64,000 nt of DNA, taken from positions 4,285,874 through 4,349,873 of the forward strand of contig CAXIPT010000009.1 of the NCBI GenBank assembly GCA_964030475.1. The letters are read 5' to 3'. Shown piece by piece: positions 54,444-64,000 of this stretch (the stretch's first letter is position 1; each line of letters begins with the position of its first letter). The notes beneath the pieces were generated by a model that did not search any database, was not told where the DNA came from, and worked only from the letters and a program-made list of their open reading frames with translations. Made by a program: the position numbers and the translations under genes. The stretch comes from Tethya wilhelma. Its lineage: Eukaryota; Porifera; Demospongiae; Tethyida; Tethyidae.

Positions 54444-57130
54444 CAGGGTTCTGCCCAGAATAGATCAGCAGGTGGTAACACCTGTCAAAGCACCCAAGCC
54501 CTCTAGGGGGGTCCGGGGGCATGCTCCCCCGGAAAATTTTGAAAAATTGGTGCCTGGAGATGCATTCTAGTGCATTTTCAGCTTCAAATTCAAGTGTTTT
54601 CTTTAGAAACTCTTTATATAATGTTTTATGACTGCATTTATACAAAAAACGAGTTTAACATAATATTATTATAAAATTAACATGACAATCTTCGATTTTT
54701 CTTTGCGGCCCAAAGTTTCACAACATCTGCTACTGGGAATTCACTAGTCGGGGGTCCTTCGATTGCTATTCTAAGGAGAGAGTCCAAGGTCTTCACATTC
54801 ATTCTATTTCGCAGTCTTGTTTTGATGACTTTTAGCTGTGAAAAAGTCCTCTCGACGTCTGCCGTTTGAATAGGAACTACCCGGCATATCTTTGCATATG
54901 TACTCATGTTTGGGTAGATTAGTGTCCAAGATGAATCAGAGCAAAGCTTCGAAACAACTTCCCTGTGTTTCATTCCACTGCAATTTTCTCTCATGAATTG
55001 TTTAAAGCTGCTCCACTCTTCAAGGCATTCTATTGAGTCAGCAACAACACCTTCAAATTGATGTGCTAAGGTCTCAATGTCTTGGTTGCCATATTCCATG
55101 AATGCTTCAAGCTCATCTTTGGATGGGCTGCTGGACAGATTTGGCAACTTGGCTGGGTTGTAGATATCGAAAGATGCAATAACAGACTTGTCATTAAATC
55201 TAGCTTCGATATTGCTGACTAGAGTGTCTAGATATGGATCTCTGATGGACTTCTTGAAGTAGTCCTCTCCCAAGTTAGATGGTTTTTTGAGTGTGATTCC
55301 TGACTTCTCTATTTCTTCCAAGAATGCTGGTAGTGTTTTCATGTTCACACCATCTACTGTTTTCAGCTGCTTGATTGCATGAACTGTACTTGACACCATT
55401 CTTGGTATGATACTATAGTCACAGTTTGAACTCTGAAAGCATTTTGACAGATGGGAGACATGGGGAAGAATATCACACAACAGCAGCATAGTGCAAACAA
55501 ACCTGTATAGATTGCCTAGTCCAACTGCCTTGGCATCTGAGCGCTCTTCACCCTCTCGTTGTAGGCTCAGTACAACAGATATAAAGCATTTCCTTAGCCT
55601 GTTTACACTTCTATCAGTGCTAAGCCATCTAGTAGAGCATGGAGCTAGTAGTTTTCCAGATTCATTGATTAAAGTTTGAACTGCCTCCAATCCTGCCGTT
55701 CGAACTGCACTATTGTCAAAGAAGTCATAGAGCTGATGAAGGATGTTACTGAATTTTTTGACATAATTATGCAACATGGTCCCCAGCTTGTGATGAGGCT
55801 AAATTCAGTCGATGTGATGGTGTAATTGCCTTCAGACGAGCAACAACTCCACTATGACGACCCATCATAGTTGACGCACCATCAGTTCCTATACCTCTCA
55901 TCTTAGCCATTTCAATCTGAGCAGAGTCTACATATTCACACACACGAGTAGTTATGGTTTCAGCACATACACTGATACAAGGTGAGTCATTCCCAGATGC
56001 AGATAGTGCTTCTATTTCTGGCTGCAAAATATCAATCACTTTCAGGTAACGAGATTTTAGCTCCCCAGCTGTATCAATGTACCTAACATGTAGAGCCAAT
56101 TGTTCTGTGACAGTACAATCAGTGGTTTCATCCAGTATCAGTGCAAAATGGCTCGACTCTCTTACTTCTTTCAGAATGTGTTTCAATTACTTCAGAAATA
56201 ACAAAGATCATCTCTTGAATAGATTTGTCGCTTGTATACAAGGCATTCTTTGCTACTTGAATCTTGGCCTTAACATTGAGCCCTAGTAATCCCAACAAAT
56301 CGAGCAAAGGTTCAAAGTTGGTGGTATGAGGGATTCTCTGTTTAGCTAAAAAGTAGAGACAAGTAAATACTTGTTCTATAGGCTTTGTAGGTATCTGAGG
56401 GTTGATGGCACTCTGAATTGTGGTCTTCTTTTCAACTTCTAATTTACATGCGTACTTGTGGGAAGCACAAATTTCGTAATGCTCTGTAATCTAAGTCTGT
56501 TACAGGGAGTTGTGTTCCAAGTAGTATGAGTACCAGGGCTTTTGTTGTGTTTCTGACACAAAGTACAAATCATTCCCTGGCCAGGTAAGTACTTCAACCA
56601 ATGCTGTCTTCCTTTCATCCATTGAGTATTGAACTTACTAGCTTGTTTTTTCTTACTTTTAGTTGAAGAGTCTGTAGATGAGCTCCCAGGTGCTGTACAT
56701 GTAGATGAACTCTCAGTTGCTGTAGACACCAGATCATTGCTGGATTCGTCTTCTGAAGAGCTACTAGAGCTGACATTGTCTTGATCTAGCCTAGGGCGCT
56801 TAGACGGTCCAGATTCAGGCTTCTCTATTCTTTCATCAGCAAAATGCTCCAGTTTTGGTTTAAAATACTGGCGAATAGACATTCTTGCTCCATGCAGCTG
56901 CTCTTCAATTTTCATGGAGCTGTGACAGTCACGTGTTTGACCTTTGCCTCACCACTGAGCATGCTCAAACATTCTATTTATTGCCCATCAAGTTGTGCAC
57001 TCGTTGCTTGCAAGAAAGACTTGCTTAGTTGAGCAACTACCAAACTCTATTGGTCGGAGCAAGGTTAGTGATGGTCGGTTTGCAAGATTAGCTGGTCGTA
57101 TCCGACCACCACCGACCAGTGTAGGCAGCC
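54444..57130 (-). mobile_element. hAT transposon nested in MULE copy 2
   Basis: The insertion is placed by aligning the two MULE copies. Copy 1 reads straight through at about 41045, whereas copy 2 is split here, with ccttct at both junctions. The full 8-bp duplication is not perfect, so the borders may be off by a few bases. Ends share 'ctgcc' in inverted orientation. Confidence 0.7.
54677..56915 (-). pseudogene. hAT transposase, frameshifted
   Basis: The N-terminal part (56439-56915) has a Ser-rich region and a TTF/BED-like zinc finger (HWLKYLPGQGMICTLCQKH). The middle (about 56186-56440 in another frame, then 55767-56186) includes the first catalytic region ILDETTDCTVTEQLALHVRY and GTDGASTMMGRHSG. 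The C-terminal frame (54677-55777) ends in the hAT dimerisation motif (RVVPIQTADVERTFSQLK, IKTRLRNRM). At least three frame changes (near 56440, 56186 and 55770) break the gene. The style is close to ZNF862/ZMYM-type domesticated hATs, but location and decay mark it as an old transposon. Confidence 0.85.
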
Positions 57131-57922
57131 TTCTGTGACAAGTATAATGCTGTCGCCAAGTGATTGTGTAGGGAGTTAGCTTATTTCCTTGCCTTAAAAC
57201 TCCTTTGTCTGCTTCCTTGTTTGTGTTGGTACCAGTGCATACCTTGTACTTAGTTCCTGTCTGAAGTTCGAAAGCCTTAAGCCAGGTTTGCCATGATTCC
57301 ATTGAATATTTAGTAAGGAATCCTGTACCGTAATCTTGTGGACACTGGGGTTGCTTTGATTTGAGTACAATATCGATTAATACCTATGAAACATCTACTA
57401 AAGTTGACCCAACTTCTTGTCTTGCTCACCAACCGGGGATGGTATCAGCATATTTTGCTTTCTCATTTTCTTTCAATACAGTAGTATTCCATGTGACCCC
57501 TTGGCCACAGTGTTTGTGGGTCAATCTGCACAGGATACTCCAAGCTGGAAACAACAAGGATATGGAGCTGCCTTTCCACCTTGGTGCTGTTTTTTTAGTC
57601 GACAGTACCTAGTGCTCTTCTTAGACTTGAAACAAGCAGTGCATCGTCCAAGAAGAATTATGTCTTTGTCTGATCATATAAATTAATAATACTGTTGTAA
57701 CCTTTATTGCAATTGTATGATCTACAATGTTTGGATATTGATCTGATCAAGTACTTCTCTGCTTTACACTATTACCTGTTTGCTAGGAAAGAGTCTCTGT
57801 GGCCATGGCAGTCCGTTTCTTCAAAGCACTAACTTTTCCCGCGAAAAATGTGCACCTGGTACCCACGTGTTGTATACTGACCTTTGACCTTTGCGGCATT
57901 CGGCCTGCACCTAACAGGAACC

Positions 57923-58816
57923 TTTTCCAAATTTGAAGCGGCTAGGCGCTATAGTTTTGGAGATATGAGCTCAAATATAACCACCGTTCATTCCAATTTT
58001 ACTTGCTGAAATTCTAATCGATTACGTTGCTAAGTGCGAGTACACGAAATCTGTATACTATCCGTGGTACTTTAGGAGCCTTTTCAAAGACACAGAAGAC
58101 CAGGGAACCTTCCAGGAGGATTCACCAGCAAGGTAAGTAAGTCTATTAAGTAGAATAATATAGCGGGTGGGGCTGTAACTAGAGTTACTAGGCTATAAAT
58201 GGCGCAGAAATAAGCGCCCAATAATAAATGCATGTATCTATGCCTATTCCAACAGTAGAAAATAGTCTAGTTATTACCCATAATCATAAGCGCTTAGCTT
58301 CTAACCCCACAGATTTCATTGCAAACTTATAATACACAATGTACACAACATTTATTCATTATCATGCACAGATAAACAGCTCCTGGCTTAGCCCAGCAAT
58401 TCTGTACGCTGTCTTCTGGTCATCTGGAAGAGATTTTTTTCTGCTAAAAGTGTTTAGTTCATGAACAATGTATTGTTTTTTGTTGCAAATTAAATATGCA
58501 TTATTATAATGAGATGCATAGCGGCAGCTGCATCATGTACTTTATTAATCAATGAACATGGAAACATATCCCGTGTACTAACGGAGAGAAGCTAGCCATG
58601 GCTGACATAGCTGCATTCAAACGCTTACATCTGTTAATTTCACTTAATCGCGTTTTTCCGGGAGTCCGGGTACCGTGCTCCGTGTACTCGAGTGTACGAA
58701 GTTCAAATTGAACAGCTGATTCAAGTGCATGTGTAGTGTCAGATAGTGCCTGTGATACTTTGGTGCTAGTAGTACTGTAGCTAGTAAACTAGAAAGTCTA
58801 CGCTATATAAATTGTC
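57923..58816. other. Intergenic, no gene seen
   Basis: From the outer end of MULE copy 2 to the next start codon. AT-rich, without exon-like frames. Upstream control DNA of the small gene at 58817 should lie here. Confidence 0.5.
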
Positions 58817-59221
58817 ATGGATCGGTCTGTAGACACCGAGGGCTCAAAGTCTATGTACAATTCTTACTTGCATCCCAACCCAGTACAATGGAATTCATGG
58901 GATGCCTATTGCAGGGGGTTTGGCGGTACATTTGCAAAGGCTAGTGCAGTTCATTCACAGTGTAGGAAGCTTCCTGATGGTCATGGCTCAGCTCATAGTG
59001 GCCCTGTTCTCGTTTGTGCTGATAGTACTTCAGCTAAGATCGTGAATTCATCCCAAAGTTCAAAGCCTAAGCCGGTAACTATATTATTCTATTAAAAGCA
59101 CACTTTCTCAGTTCCAATCCTCTGCTTTCTTATATAGACCCCAACTGTTTATGTCTCAAGTGATGAAGAGGATGGTGAAGATGATGCTGCCACAGTAATT
59201 GATTCTATATTCTACAAGTAA
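58817..59221 (+). CDS. Small two-exon protein of unknown function
   Basis: Exon 1 (58817 to about 59072) starts MDRSVDTEGSKSMYNSYLHP and ends SQSSKPKP at a gtaact donor. After a short intron (acceptor tatatag near 59138) exon 2 continues in frame with TPTVYVSSDEEDGEDD and ends DSIFYK, TAA at 59219-59221. The protein is about 113 residues, with a Gly/His-rich middle and an acidic Ser/Asp/Glu segment. I recognise no family. It may be a first piece of a transposon gene. A fold-back element starts directly at its stop codon. Confidence 0.45.
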
Positions 59222-59447
59222 AAAAACATTGAAAATGTAATGAGAACATAGGAATCCTAAAAAAGAAAGCAAACAAGATGGAATGGCTGTTTGAGTGTGT
59301 GCAGAATCATTCCTGTGTGGGCTGCTCTCTTCGTCCCTCATGTTGCCCATAGGAATAATTCTTTACACACTCAAACAGCCATTCCATCTTGTTTGCTTTC
59401 TTTTTTAGGATTCCTATGTTCTCATTACATTTCCAATGTTTTTTCAC
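59222..59447. mobile_element. Fold-back element with about 91-bp arms
   Basis: Arms 59224-59314 and 59351-59441 are almost perfect inverted copies (aaacaagatggaatggctgt and its inverse). A loop of about 36 bp, ctgtgtgggctgctctcttc and onwards, separates them. It lies immediately after the stop codon at 59219-59221 and so would form part of that 3' UTR. Confidence 0.85.
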
Positions 59448-59863
59448 TTGTTTCTTCTCATTTTTTCATAATTCTACATCACATTTGAGTTTGTGTGTAT
59501 ATGGTAGCTACTTGTATACTATTAGCATGGATATTACAGCTTATGTTATAATCTATGCTCCCAGTATAAGAGTCATGGTGAAACATCTCAGGAGTACAGT
59601 CTATCTTACAAAATCTACTTGCTTTGCTCATCTTCTTATATTGACAACTATGTAACAAAGTAGTCTATTCACCTCCTATTATTGAAGACTGAAAGGTACC
59701 GGTAACTGGTTACAGAGACTTCAGCATAACCAGAAATCTTCAGGTAAAACAGGCAGGGCAGCGAATTTTTGGATTCCAAATAACGCACACTTGTCTAACT
59801 GGAAAAGGGTCGTCAACTTGATTTCCAAGGTAGCTAATGAATTATTAATGAGTATAGAAATGA

Positions 59864-60022
59864 ATGGCTGCCATACGGAGAAGGCGCTTTTCGTCTAGCG
59901 ACTCAGCTAGAGAGACGAATAACCGATACAAAAAGCACGTAAAGACAAAGAAACCAAGTTTATTCGTTCAAGAATCAGCTTGTGAAAGTGAGCAGTCTTC
60001 GAGAAAAGTCGTTCCAAGATAG
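59864..60022 (+). CDS. Short basic open frame, doubtful
   Basis: 52 codons from MAAIRRRRFSSSDSARE to RKVVPR, Arg/Lys/Ser-rich, followed by an aagaagaaaaagaag run. It could be the first exon of a longer gene or chance. No homology recognised. Confidence 0.2.
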   Translation: MAAIRRRRFSSSDSARETNNRYKKHVKTKKPSLFVQESACESEQSSRKVVPR

Positions 60023-60326
60023 AAGAAGAAAAAGAAGAAAAAGAAGAAGATGGAGAAAATTGGAGGTTTGGCATGCTTTAGTTTGTTACTTTAGCGATGG
60101 TTTTAGGCTATGTTTTTAGGCTCAATAGAAAGAGAAAAGGCTAAATAGTAGCTTAAGAAGCCTTTTAGTGCCAAGCGCTCAGTTTTTGCAGAGATATTCG
60201 CATGAATATTTGTATTGCGCTAATGGGCCATCCGTGCCATTCCTATGTATCCAGTACTACCGTACTGGGAATTTTCATATTCAGTCAAATTTGTGAATCC
60301 TAGTAACAAATCAGACTTTAAGGTGN

Positions 60327-62090
60327 CAACAGTGCCGCTTTGGATACCCCAAAGAACTGCACCCGCAGACTACCATTACGATTGATGATGATGGAGAGCC
60401 GACACTTGAATCAACTCGTAACGACCCAGTTATCAACAGTCACAACACAGTTCAACTGTCAGCCTGGCGTGGCAATTGTGACATGCAGTACATTGTCTCT
60501 CGGCACAAAGTCATTCAATACTGCACTAAATATGTCACCAAGAGTGAGCCTCGTTCACAGACACTGAAGGAAACATTCACCAATGTGGTTCGAAGCCTCA
60601 GTGATGGAAACCGATCACTCAAAGCTGTGCAGAAGTTGCTAACCAACTGTGTCGGTGAGAGAGACTACTCTGCTCAGGAGACATGTCACCTTCTATTGCA
60701 GCTGCCAATGTTCAAGTCATCTCGTGACTTCATTATGCTCCCTCTGGATGGCTCACGACAAGTCGAAGAGAATTTATCTGAGCAAGAAAGAGCAACAGCT
60801 CCATCCATCCTGGATCACTACATGGTCCGTCCAGCAACATCCCAGTTCAACTCCATCACTCTCTTGGAGTTTGCTAGGCAGTACACCATGCCCAAGAAAG
60901 CAAACACAGAGCCAAAGAGAAGACAAAAGAAGGTGGTTGTGATTGCCCGACCTTACTGTTCCCCAGATCCTGATGGACCCAACTATGAGCAGTACTGTCG
61001 ACAGTCACTGATGCAACACAAGAGCTTCCGTCAAGTGATTGAGCTAAAAGAAGGTCACAACACTTTTGCTGAAGCATATGCCACTTTTTTACAATCTGAC
61101 AATGTTCCAAGATCTCTTGAAGAGGATATATTTCGACTACAAAGGCACTGGCAAAATGAGTCTAATGAAGATCAACCTGAAGACAATGAGGTGTGTGTTA
61201 AATAGAAATACATGTTCATTTTCATTCAGTCAGGGGTTTTATTGTTCTTTGTTATTCAGTCACATGACTCTGAACAGCAGTCTCAACGTAGTCAGCCACA
61301 GAGATCTCAAGATGAGTGGATGCTCATATGCCAACGCAACAGTGACCTCCAGCCTAATCTTCCTTCAAATGATGAATTTGACTGGACATCAGCTGCACAG
61401 CTGTACCCAAACATCGAGGAATCTCCTACCTTCATCACAAGGCAGCGTCAAACAACTGAAGAGCGTCCTTTCACTACATCTGCTACTCCTGACAACCTGC
61501 AGGGTAGACAACTTGACGTCTACACTACTGTGAAGGATCATTATGAGAGCAGCAACCCTCAACCATTACACATCATTGTCAATGGTACAGCAGGCACTGG
61601 CAAGTCGTATCTGATCCACTGTCTGCGATTGCTGCTCGGGAACAACCTCAAGGTGTCCGCTCCCACTGGTGTGGCATCATTCATCATCGAAGGTAAAACC
61701 CTCCACAGCCTGCTACACCTTCCAACAAAAGGTGAGTTCAAAGAACTGGAAGGTAATCGTCTTGGCCAACTTCAACAAGAGCTCTCAAACATCAAGTACA
61801 TCATAATCGATGAGATATCTATGGTTAGAAGAAAGATGTTTGGTCAGATTGACAGACGTCTCCGACAAGCTTTTCCCCATGATGCCCAACAAGTGTTTGG
61901 CAGCTGCTCCATGTTGCTGTTTGGAGACTTTGGCCAGCTGCCTCCAGTGATGGATCTGCCTCTCTACACCACAGTCAGCCGATCTGATCTCTCTGACCAG
62001 GGACAGAGAGCATACCAACAGTTTGACAAGGCCTTCACACTCACTCGTGTGATGCGACAAGCCGGGGAAGATCCTGAGCAGACTCATTTC
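60327..62090 (+). pseudogene. Helitron Rep/PIF1-like helicase, truncated both ends
   Basis: Open in one frame from the N at 60326, with one 69-bp intron (61191-61259). The first part has CRFGYPKEL and WRGNCDMQYIVSRHKVIQYC, as in the Rep-to-helicase region of Helitrons. The helicase part has Walker A NGTAGTGKSYLIH, APTGVASF, Walker B IIIDEISMV, GDFGQLPPV and LTRVMRQAGEDPEQ. After about 62088 the helicase similarity stops, and the downstream sequence belongs to the opposite-strand RPA-like gene. The HUH nuclease part would lie left of the N and is absent. The encoded rolling-circle transposition enzyme cannot be complete here. Confidence 0.8.
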
Positions 62091-62107
62091 ATATCTTCCC
62101 CTCAAGA

Positions 62108-62984
62108 CAGAAGCCAAAACTTTAGTGACACGGTAAGTCTTGCGGCTACTATCTTCAATCTGCACTCGTACGGAAATACTTCTCTCGCATCTCGACAACT
62201 TCTGCTTTGCACCACACTTGGTGCATCTACCAATCACAGGACCACCTTCAACCTTTGCACCAGAAAATGCCGTACATGCAAAATACTCACTACACCCATA
62301 GACAAGAGTCACTTCACCTTCAATTATAACCACATCTCCACCATCGTCAACTTCCTCCACAACTTCTCCAATATCATCGATTACTTCACAAGTACTTCAC
62401 ATGATTATCCCACAATAGACACCACGCACCTGTTGCATCTCCTAGCACAAAATAACGCTTGTTATATACACTTCCTTTCTTCCCTTTAACAGTCTCTTCC
62501 TCATCAATACTCACCACTTTTCCTGTCACAGTGTCAACAGCAATTACACTCAATCCTTTGAGTAAAACCCCTTGCAGGTGCTCAAACCTCCCCTATGTAA
62601 GTCGTTACTATTGGAGACTTTGGACGAATCAAATTTCTTAGAAGAATCTCTTATCTTCGTCTCTCGAAATGCAACAATTTCAAGTTTGTCTACACCTTTC
62701 TTCTTTGTAAACCTATCTTCTTCAACATGACAATTTTGCAACTCAACACTTCGTTCCTTCTCTGCTAAACTTACCTTGTGTAGACTAGCATCGAACGAAA
62801 CAACCCTCATTGACGAGGTTTCATCTGAAAGCACACATTCGAACCATTTATTGTCACTGGCTTTAGATTTCTTGACAGGAGATACATTTTGCACGATTCC
62901 ATAAACGCTGGTGTTTTTCTTAGCTTTCTTTAATGAAGAAACACTTTTCCTCTTCATCTCAGGATAACTTCGCTCCACCGGCAC
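62108..62984 (-). pseudogene. RPA-like OB-fold protein, broken
   Basis: Starts at 62984 with MPVERSYPEMKRKSVSSLKK, then VYGIVQNVSPVKKSKASDNK and WFECVLSDETSSMRVVSFDA, an OB-fold typical of RPA/Rfa1-like proteins. Later segments in another frame (LLKGLSVIAVDTVTGKVVSI, RYFVLGDATGAWCLLWDN) precede a stop near 62380. The frame is regained with GDVVIIEGEVTLVYGC and a zinc-ribbon-like CTKCGAKQKLSRC. At least two frame changes (near 62590 and 62380) break it. RPA-like proteins are known companions of Helitrons. Here the gene faces the truncated helicase tail to tail, so the arrangement may come from a rearrangement. Confidence 0.65.
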
Positions 62985-63328
62985 GCTTCGTGACTGGTCT
63001 CCCTTTAGTAGCTCCTTGAGGCCTCTCTCAACAGCACGTGTTTCCTAGACATTTTGCGCATGTGCAAGAATATACAGCACGTTCTCTTCCCACAAATAAC
63101 GCACTCAGGCTCGCCCCCTCGATGTACTACATCATGCTAGTATAGTACTGTAGACTGTTCAGTTTGCAAATCACCCTAGGGGCTGGGAGTAGTCTTAGGC
63201 CTCACAGTGAGTGTACATGTATGTGTGTACTCTGGCAGATTTTCTAGACTCTAGACTCAGACAGGGGATGGAAGGGATTGAACCTGTGGGGAGTGTTTTA
63301 TTTTCATCCTTGCATGTTCAGTTCACTG

Positions 63329-63813
63329 GCAGCTGCCAGGAGCGCATAATGAGAAAAAAAAGGAAGAGGGAAGGGAGCGTGACACGACCATGTATTTAAT
63401 TGAAATTGAAACTTTTACTCACGCTACTCATGTTACTAAATCTAGAATCACGTGGCCAATAGCTAGTACTCAAATACTCTGACAGAGACGAAGACAAAGA
63501 GAAGATACCAGTACCTGACAGAGATTGCCAAGGCTACTAGCAGGAAGACAAAAAACTCAAACTCGGGACCAAGCTTCCAGGACGATTTCTATTCTAACAA
63601 GAAAGGCTCTTGTCAACTTGTTGACTTCGGATGAATGTGACTAGAGTTTTTTTTCATCTTGCTGTCTTGCGCCAGGGTCAGCACATGACCACATGACTCT
63701 ATATTTAGCAACACAATTAGCGTGAGTAAAAGTTTGAATTTCAATTAAATGCGTGGTCGTGTCACGCTCCCTTCCTTTTCATTTTTTCTCATTATGCACT
63801 CCTGCAGCCGCTG
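63329..63813. mobile_element. Fold-back element with about 95-bp arms
   Basis: The left arm 63329-63426 (containing gggagcgtgacacgaccatg) is inverted at 63719-63813. The roughly 290-bp centre has no frame of note. A short open frame across the left arm is not a gene. Confidence 0.8.
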
Positions 63814-64000
63814 ATCTGAAAAAACTATACAATTATTATTCTAGAGAAATCTATGTCACATGTTCCTATAGTGATATCTTTGCAGTATATTACTCATGAC
63901 TATATTTTTTAAATTGGAAGACTACTTCAACCTATACTGTATTCTGTCTGTTTTATTAGGTTGGATGTTCTTATGGATGCAAGTTGATGAAAGGCCATCT

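Larger units (their letters stand above)
53421..57922 (-). mobile_element. MULE-like transposon, copy 2, interrupted
   Basis: Minus-strand copy of the element at 40254-45556. It has the shared terminal repeat at about 57880-57922, exons near 57300-57680, and 54039-54374 (LESEEEILAINFPLASAH). The DDE exon (53421-53665; MDGIYRTTKYGF) breaks at the N at 53420. It keeps a stretch missing from copy 1 (QCIDQIKVTQEETTTNEI). It has lost everything 3' of the N, including the SWIM, CXXC and protease parts. A hAT element interrupts it at about 54444-57130. Confidence 0.8.

Noticed and set aside
61785..62120. Extension of the minus-strand RPA-like frame below 62108
   Set aside because: This part is antisense to the strongly conserved helicase motifs (Walker B, GDFGQLPPV).

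Overview
Eukaryotic nuclear DNA, most likely from an early-branching animal and probably a demosponge. The genes are split by many short-to-medium GT-AG introns. The host proteins are clearly metazoan in type. The transposon proteins are of the kinds I associate with sponge and cnidarian genomes. The species assignment is inference. Five single N positions (2049, 8300, 16172, 53420, 60326) look like contig joins, and at least three of them cut genes.

Left part (1-10 kb): fold-back and miniature elements, an inverted pair of 21-bp minisatellites, a decayed DUF6589-like transposon gene (about 3.7-8.0 kb), and a five-exon host gene end of unknown function (8266-9984, +).

Host gene block (10.3-34.5 kb): IRE1/ERN1, the unfolded-protein sensor kinase-RNase (-), lies head to head with ribosomal protein L12 (+) across about 305 bp. 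V-ATPase subunit C (-) and the ER metallopeptidase ERMP1 (-) follow. ERMP1 and V-ATPase C are in tandem, with only about 245 bp between the ERMP1 stop and the V-ATPase start codon. Three of the four genes serve the secretory/endomembrane system. Their introns hold several miniature inverted-repeat elements, including a TTAA-flanked piggyBac-like family.

Transposon block (35-64 kb): a 5'-truncated LINE; a 3.3-kb inverted structure carrying 80-bp repeat arrays in opposite orientation; and a MULE-like DNA transposon (40254-45556) with perfect 42-bp terminal inverted repeats. The MULE gene encodes a SWIM-type transposase, then a CXXC zinc finger, then an Ulp1/SENP-like cysteine protease. This combination is the most unusual thing in the window. 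Next come an unrecognised two- or three-exon gene (47348-48479) and nested hairpins (51.5-52.6 kb). A DNA2 helicase fragment is cut by an N. A second MULE copy on the minus strand is interrupted by a decayed hAT transposon. The block ends with a small acidic-tailed two-exon gene, a truncated Helitron Rep/helicase gene facing a broken RPA-like gene, and a terminal fold-back element.

Exon borders were read by eye from splice signals and frame; borders given as approximate may be off by a few bases.
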